Source: Leeuwenhoekiella marinoflava DSM 3653
GTDB lineage: Bacteria; Bacteroidota; Bacteroidia; Flavobacteriales; Flavobacteriaceae
Length of the DNA stretch: 64,000 bases
Assembly: GCF_900129005.1 (NCBI RefSeq)
Contig: NZ_FQUN01000009.1
Coordinates: 186,001-250,000 of the forward strand
Direction: 5' to 3'
A program made the translations under genes and the position numbers. Position 1 is the first letter of the stretch, and every line of letters starts with the position of its first letter. Positions 61,553 to 64,000 of the stretch are shown piece by piece. The notes beneath the pieces were generated by a model, which did no database searches, was not told where the DNA came from, and was given only the letters and a program-made list of their open reading frames with translations.

Positions 61553-62581
61553 ATGAAGCATATTATTGACCTAAATTCTGAAATTGAAAAGATAGTAAAT
61601 CCAGTTGTTGAGTATCACAACAAGTATGAGAACATTTCCTTTTTCGGCAATTGGGTAAATGATATGCCAGATAATTTTTTCAGCAGTTGGGAGGAAAAAA
61701 TTAAAGATAAGATTGACAAAGTTGCTGATATTGATAATCCAATTAAAATTCAAGTAACAAAAGTCATTCATCAGGACGTATTGGAAAAGTATAAAGAGCA
61801 ACTTGAATTAAATTTTAATGATTTAGAATTTCTTAAAACCCTACAACATTTTTATTACAGAGATAAAGAACTCGATGCTCCAAAGTATAAACCAATGGAG
61901 TTTCGCTATTATCCAAATTCGACATTTGGTGACTCCATACAGAAATTAGCTCAAATTAATGGTATTGATGATTTTCATTATTATGATGCGGACAATAGTC
62001 CAGATGGGTATAGGGATGAATTGGAAGATATGATACTTGATAAATATGGACTGATAGAAGCAAATTCAAAAATTCAAGATGAAAAAATCAACCAACTGTA
62101 CGCCTATTTGTTTTTGTCGGATTGTTTAGAGTCAACAAGACAAATGCTTAAACGTATAGCAGAATACCTTGATAGTTTTGTAGGCTTTATTAAGAAGGCT
62201 GAAAACTTTGAACTAGATAAATACTCTTTTGAAGAAATATCGGATAAAGACCCAACTAACTTAAAGTTGGAGTTTAAAATTCAAAAACTGGATGTAGCTT
62301 TCTTCTATAGAGCTCTCTTTGAAGGTGGAATTTTAGATGTAGATAGCCAGAATCAAATAAATAAAGATACCAACCTGAGAAAGTACATAGACAATGCAAA
62401 CATCTATTTTCTTAATGAGAAGGGAGACTCTGTAAAAATTAAAGATATATCCAAAGAATTTTCTAGAATAAAGAAAAAGGAAGATGAAGTTTATAAATAT
62501 AGTAGACAAGAAATTGACCTGTTAGACCTCATCATAAAGAAATTTTCAAATAGAAGAGAAAAAATACTTCAAGAAATGTAA
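61553..62581 (+). CDS. Hypothetical protein, possibly RteC-like
   Basis: The 342-residue protein lies 35 bp after the integrase. The region LNFNDLEFLKTLQHFYYRDKELD (about 83-105) and the C-terminal part KLDVAFFYRALFEGGILDVD, RKYIDNANIYFLNEKGDSVKIKDISKEFSRIK resemble RteC-type regulators of Bacteroides elements, which control excision, and other element proteins that end in a small winged helix. The match is from memory and weak. It is soluble, acidic and helical. An excision or transfer regulator is likely from its position between the integrase and the excisionase-like gene. Confidence 0.6.
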   Translation: MKHIIDLNSEIEKIVNPVVEYHNKYENISFFGNWVNDMPDNFFSSWEEKIKDKIDKVADIDNPIKIQVTKVIHQDVLEKYKEQLELNFNDLEFLKTLQHFYYRDKELDAPKYKPMEFRYYPNSTFGDSIQKLAQINGIDDFHYYDADNSPDGYRDELEDMILDKYGLIEANSKIQDEKINQLYAYLFLSDCLESTRQMLKRIAEYLDSFVGFIKKAENFELDKYSFEEISDKDPTNLKLEFKIQKLDVAFFYRALFEGGILDVDSQNQINKDTNLRKYIDNANIYFLNEKGDSVKIKDISKEFSRIKKKEDEVYKYSRQEIDLLDLIIKKFSNRREKILQEM

Positions 62582-62600
62582 ATAGCAACGTTAACCTTTG

Positions 62601-62631
62601 AGGGAATCAAAGGGAATCCCTCGCTATTGCT
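62601..62631 (+). repeat. Palindromic site before the E3 excisionase-like gene
   Basis: AGGGAATCAAAGGGAATCCC, then TCGCTATTGCT. It repeats the site at 60222 (AGGGAATC, 3-base gap, GGGAATCCCT, then GCTAT). CTCGCTATT at 62620-62628 differs by one base from the CTTGCTATT beside the oriT candidates of E1 and E2. Confidence 0.6.
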
Positions 62632-62679
62632 CTAGTAACAGGGGATATTTGTATCATAATAATTTTAAAACCATTAGTT

Positions 62680-62973
62680 ATGATGCAAAGTGAATCACAG
62701 ATTTCAATTATTCCATTTAAAGAGCTTAAAAAGCTTTTGTTACCACTACACGACAAGTTATCCCAACTTGAAGCTAAACTGGATAAAACACACGTAAATC
62801 CGCCTAAAAAATACTATCGCAACAGAGATTTGAAGTTGCTCTTTGGGATATCTCAAAATACAATCATTAAATACAGAAACGAGGGGCATATTCCGTTTAC
62901 TACCATTGGTGATTTATATCTATATCCAGTCAAAGAAATAGATAAGATTTTGTCGAAAAATCTAATTGGATAG
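62680..62973 (+). CDS. Excisionase-like HTH protein of E3
   Basis: The 97-residue protein has a helical start (FKELKKLLLPLHDKLSQLEAKLD) and a MerR-like winged helix (YYRNRDLKLLFGISQNTIIKYRNEGHIPFTTIGDLYLYPVKEID), the helix_turn_helix_17 type of Bacteroidota excisionases. It is the E3 counterpart of 35363-35635 in E1. The next gene starts 1 bp after its stop, so both are on one transcript. Confidence 0.87.
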   Translation: MMQSESQISIIPFKELKKLLLPLHDKLSQLEAKLDKTHVNPPKKYYRNRDLKLLFGISQNTIIKYRNEGHIPFTTIGDLYLYPVKEIDKILSKNLIG

Positions 62974-62974
62974 T

Positions 62975-64000
62975 ATGTCACTAAAAATTTATTTGCCACA
63001 AAAATTACTAGAAAGGTTACTTGATAGATTAGACGATATAAAGCCAAGCAAAAATTCAATCCAATCATTAGATGATGAGTTAATCCCATTGAATTACAAG
63101 CTAGAAAAATTTTACTTATTGCTTGCAATACTATCTGACCCGAAAGGAAATGGATTTAAAGAAGTAAATCTTAATGGTTTCAATTTTGTACCTCTATCCT
63201 CCAAACATTTAATTAAGATAATTGGAAATGACTATAAGAGTTATTTAAATTATTTAATAAATCAAGGATTTGTATTAAGTAAATCAGATTATTCATTAAA
63301 TAAATGTAGATATTTTCATTTGTACAATTCTTACTTAACTTATAAAAGTAGTAGGTTATTCTATTGTTATATAAATAAGGTTGAAGAGAGTATTAAAACC
63401 CCTGTAAACATTAGGATTATAGAGAGTTCAGAAAAAGGGGAAGAAGAGAATTGTATTGAGATTGCTTTTGGTAAGAATTCGAGCTTATTCAAAATAAAGA
63501 AAAGGAAATATGACCTTCAAACTGAAAGAAAGAAAAAGCTGCCGAAATATATCAAAATCGACATGTGGAATCACTTTAAATCAAAAATGGTTCTTGACTT
63601 TGACAAAGCAGAAGAATATTGTTACGAATATAAACGAAAATATACTCAGAAATTAGAGCAAAAATATAGTGACGGCAAGATTGATAAGGATACTCTCCTT
63701 AGAGCTAAGGCGATACTCCAAAATAAATACCTCAACAGAATATCAACTGTAAATAATTTGCGAAACCCCAAAAAGGACAAATCTTGGCTTTTCAGCAGGA
63801 AAGGTATAAACAGAAGGTTAAATACGAACTTGACCATGATGGCAAGCGACCTAAGACAGTTTATAATTGGTTATGAAGACATGTCCTATTTAGACCTCTC
63901 TAACTCACAACCTGTACTTTTTAATGTAACTCTTCAAGAACTAAAAGAAAAAGCATCAGACAGGCTTAAAATTGAAATTGATAAGTATTTTGAGATTACA
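62975..64000 (+). CDS. Element protein, partial (at least 342 aa)
   Basis: The frame starts with the ATG at 62975, 1 bp after the excisionase-like stop, and has no stop up to the window edge. It reads MSLKIYLPQKLLERLLDRLD and is basic, with YIKIDMWNHFKSKMVLDFDKAEEYCYEY, LLRAKAILQNKYLNRIS and, near the end, EDMSYLDLSNSQPVLFN. The last motif resembles motif A of the polymerase-like proteins in phages and elements (Asp-Leu/Ile-x-Asn-Ser/Ala-Gln-Pro). A replication protein is a guess. It is the second gene of the E3 operon. Confidence 0.7.
   Translation, partial: MSLKIYLPQKLLERLLDRLDDIKPSKNSIQSLDDELIPLNYKLEKFYLLLAILSDPKGNGFKEVNLNGFNFVPLSSKHLIKIIGNDYKSYLNYLINQGFVLSKSDYSLNKCRYFHLYNSYLTYKSSRLFYCYINKVEESIKTPVNIRIIESSEKGEEENCIEIAFGKNSSLFKIKKRKYDLQTERKKKLPKYIKIDMWNHFKSKMVLDFDKAEEYCYEYKRKYTQKLEQKYSDGKIDKDTLLRAKAILQNKYLNRISTVNNLRNPKKDKSWLFSRKGINRRLNTNLTMMASDLRQFIIGYEDMSYLDLSNSQPVLFNVTLQELKEKASDRLKIEIDKYFEIT

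Larger units (their letters stand above)
60056..64000. mobile_element. Integrated element E3, left part
   Basis: Starts at attachment copy 3 and runs past the window edge. It carries an integrase, an unplaced regulator-like gene, an excisionase-like HTH and the start of a fourth gene. The right attachment site is not in the window. Confidence 0.75.

Overview
The window looks like a marine-type member of the Flavobacteriaceae (Bacteroidota). The chromosomal genes on the left are a typical flavobacterial set (NhaC antiporter, 2-Cys peroxiredoxin, thioredoxin, DUF6952, Tpx, DgkA, FtsK, LolA-like, LptF/G-like, RibBA). The promoters that can be read carry the Bacteroidota -7 box TAnnTTTG. The DNA is AT-rich, and the mobile genes (BfmA/BtgA mobilization proteins, DUF5712-type relaxase, DUF3987/DUF6371 proteins, tyrosine integrases without the usual first Arg) are Bacteroidota types. 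The species cannot be told from the window.

Layout. 1-17.9 kb is chromosomal backbone: the 5' part of a secreted protein with YadA-like head repeats, a hypothetical gene, a TPM-domain lipoprotein, an acetyltransferase-like protein, about 2 kb of non-coding DNA built of repeated blocks (3.8-5.9 kb), then nhaC, the redox cluster, dgkA-tpx, ftsK-lolA-lptG, ribBA, a nitroreductase and a SanA-like protein. At 17922-18006 lies tRNA-Ser(UGA), the landing site for everything to its right.

Three integrated elements stand in tandem in that tRNA. The tRNA 3' end is repeated at about 37.91-37.94 kb and 60.04-60.06 kb, and a hairpin terminator follows each copy. Element E1 (about 18.0-37.9 kb) carries an OLD-family ATPase/TOPRIM protein between two RhuM remnants, a type III restriction system with a KilA-N protein between Mod and Res, a TrlF-like PHP/SMC ATPase, a relaxase and its BfmA-type helper, a primase-like protein, a DUF3987 protein with an iteron-like array, an excisionase-like HTH and an integrase. 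Element E2 (about 37.9-60.1 kb) carries an integrase, a BfmA-like gene and a same-strand run of about 18 kb of defence genes: HipB-HipA-WYL, a HARE-HTH/degenerate methylase/TRD/histidine-kinase-like fusion with a response regulator, HsdM-HsdS, a reverse transcriptase with a PD-(D/E)XK-like protein and a GIY-YIG protein, HsdR, and a three-gene CBASS (Cap15-type effector, CD-NTase, E2-like protein with a zinc tail). Element E3 begins at about 60.06 kb with its own integrase and runs off the window.

The parts most likely to be new are (1) the methylase-like/kinase fusion plus response regulator joined to a type I restriction-modification operon, and (2) the reverse transcriptase + nuclease-like + GIY-YIG trio set between hsdS and hsdR. 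Both are inferences from gene order and motifs, with no search behind them.
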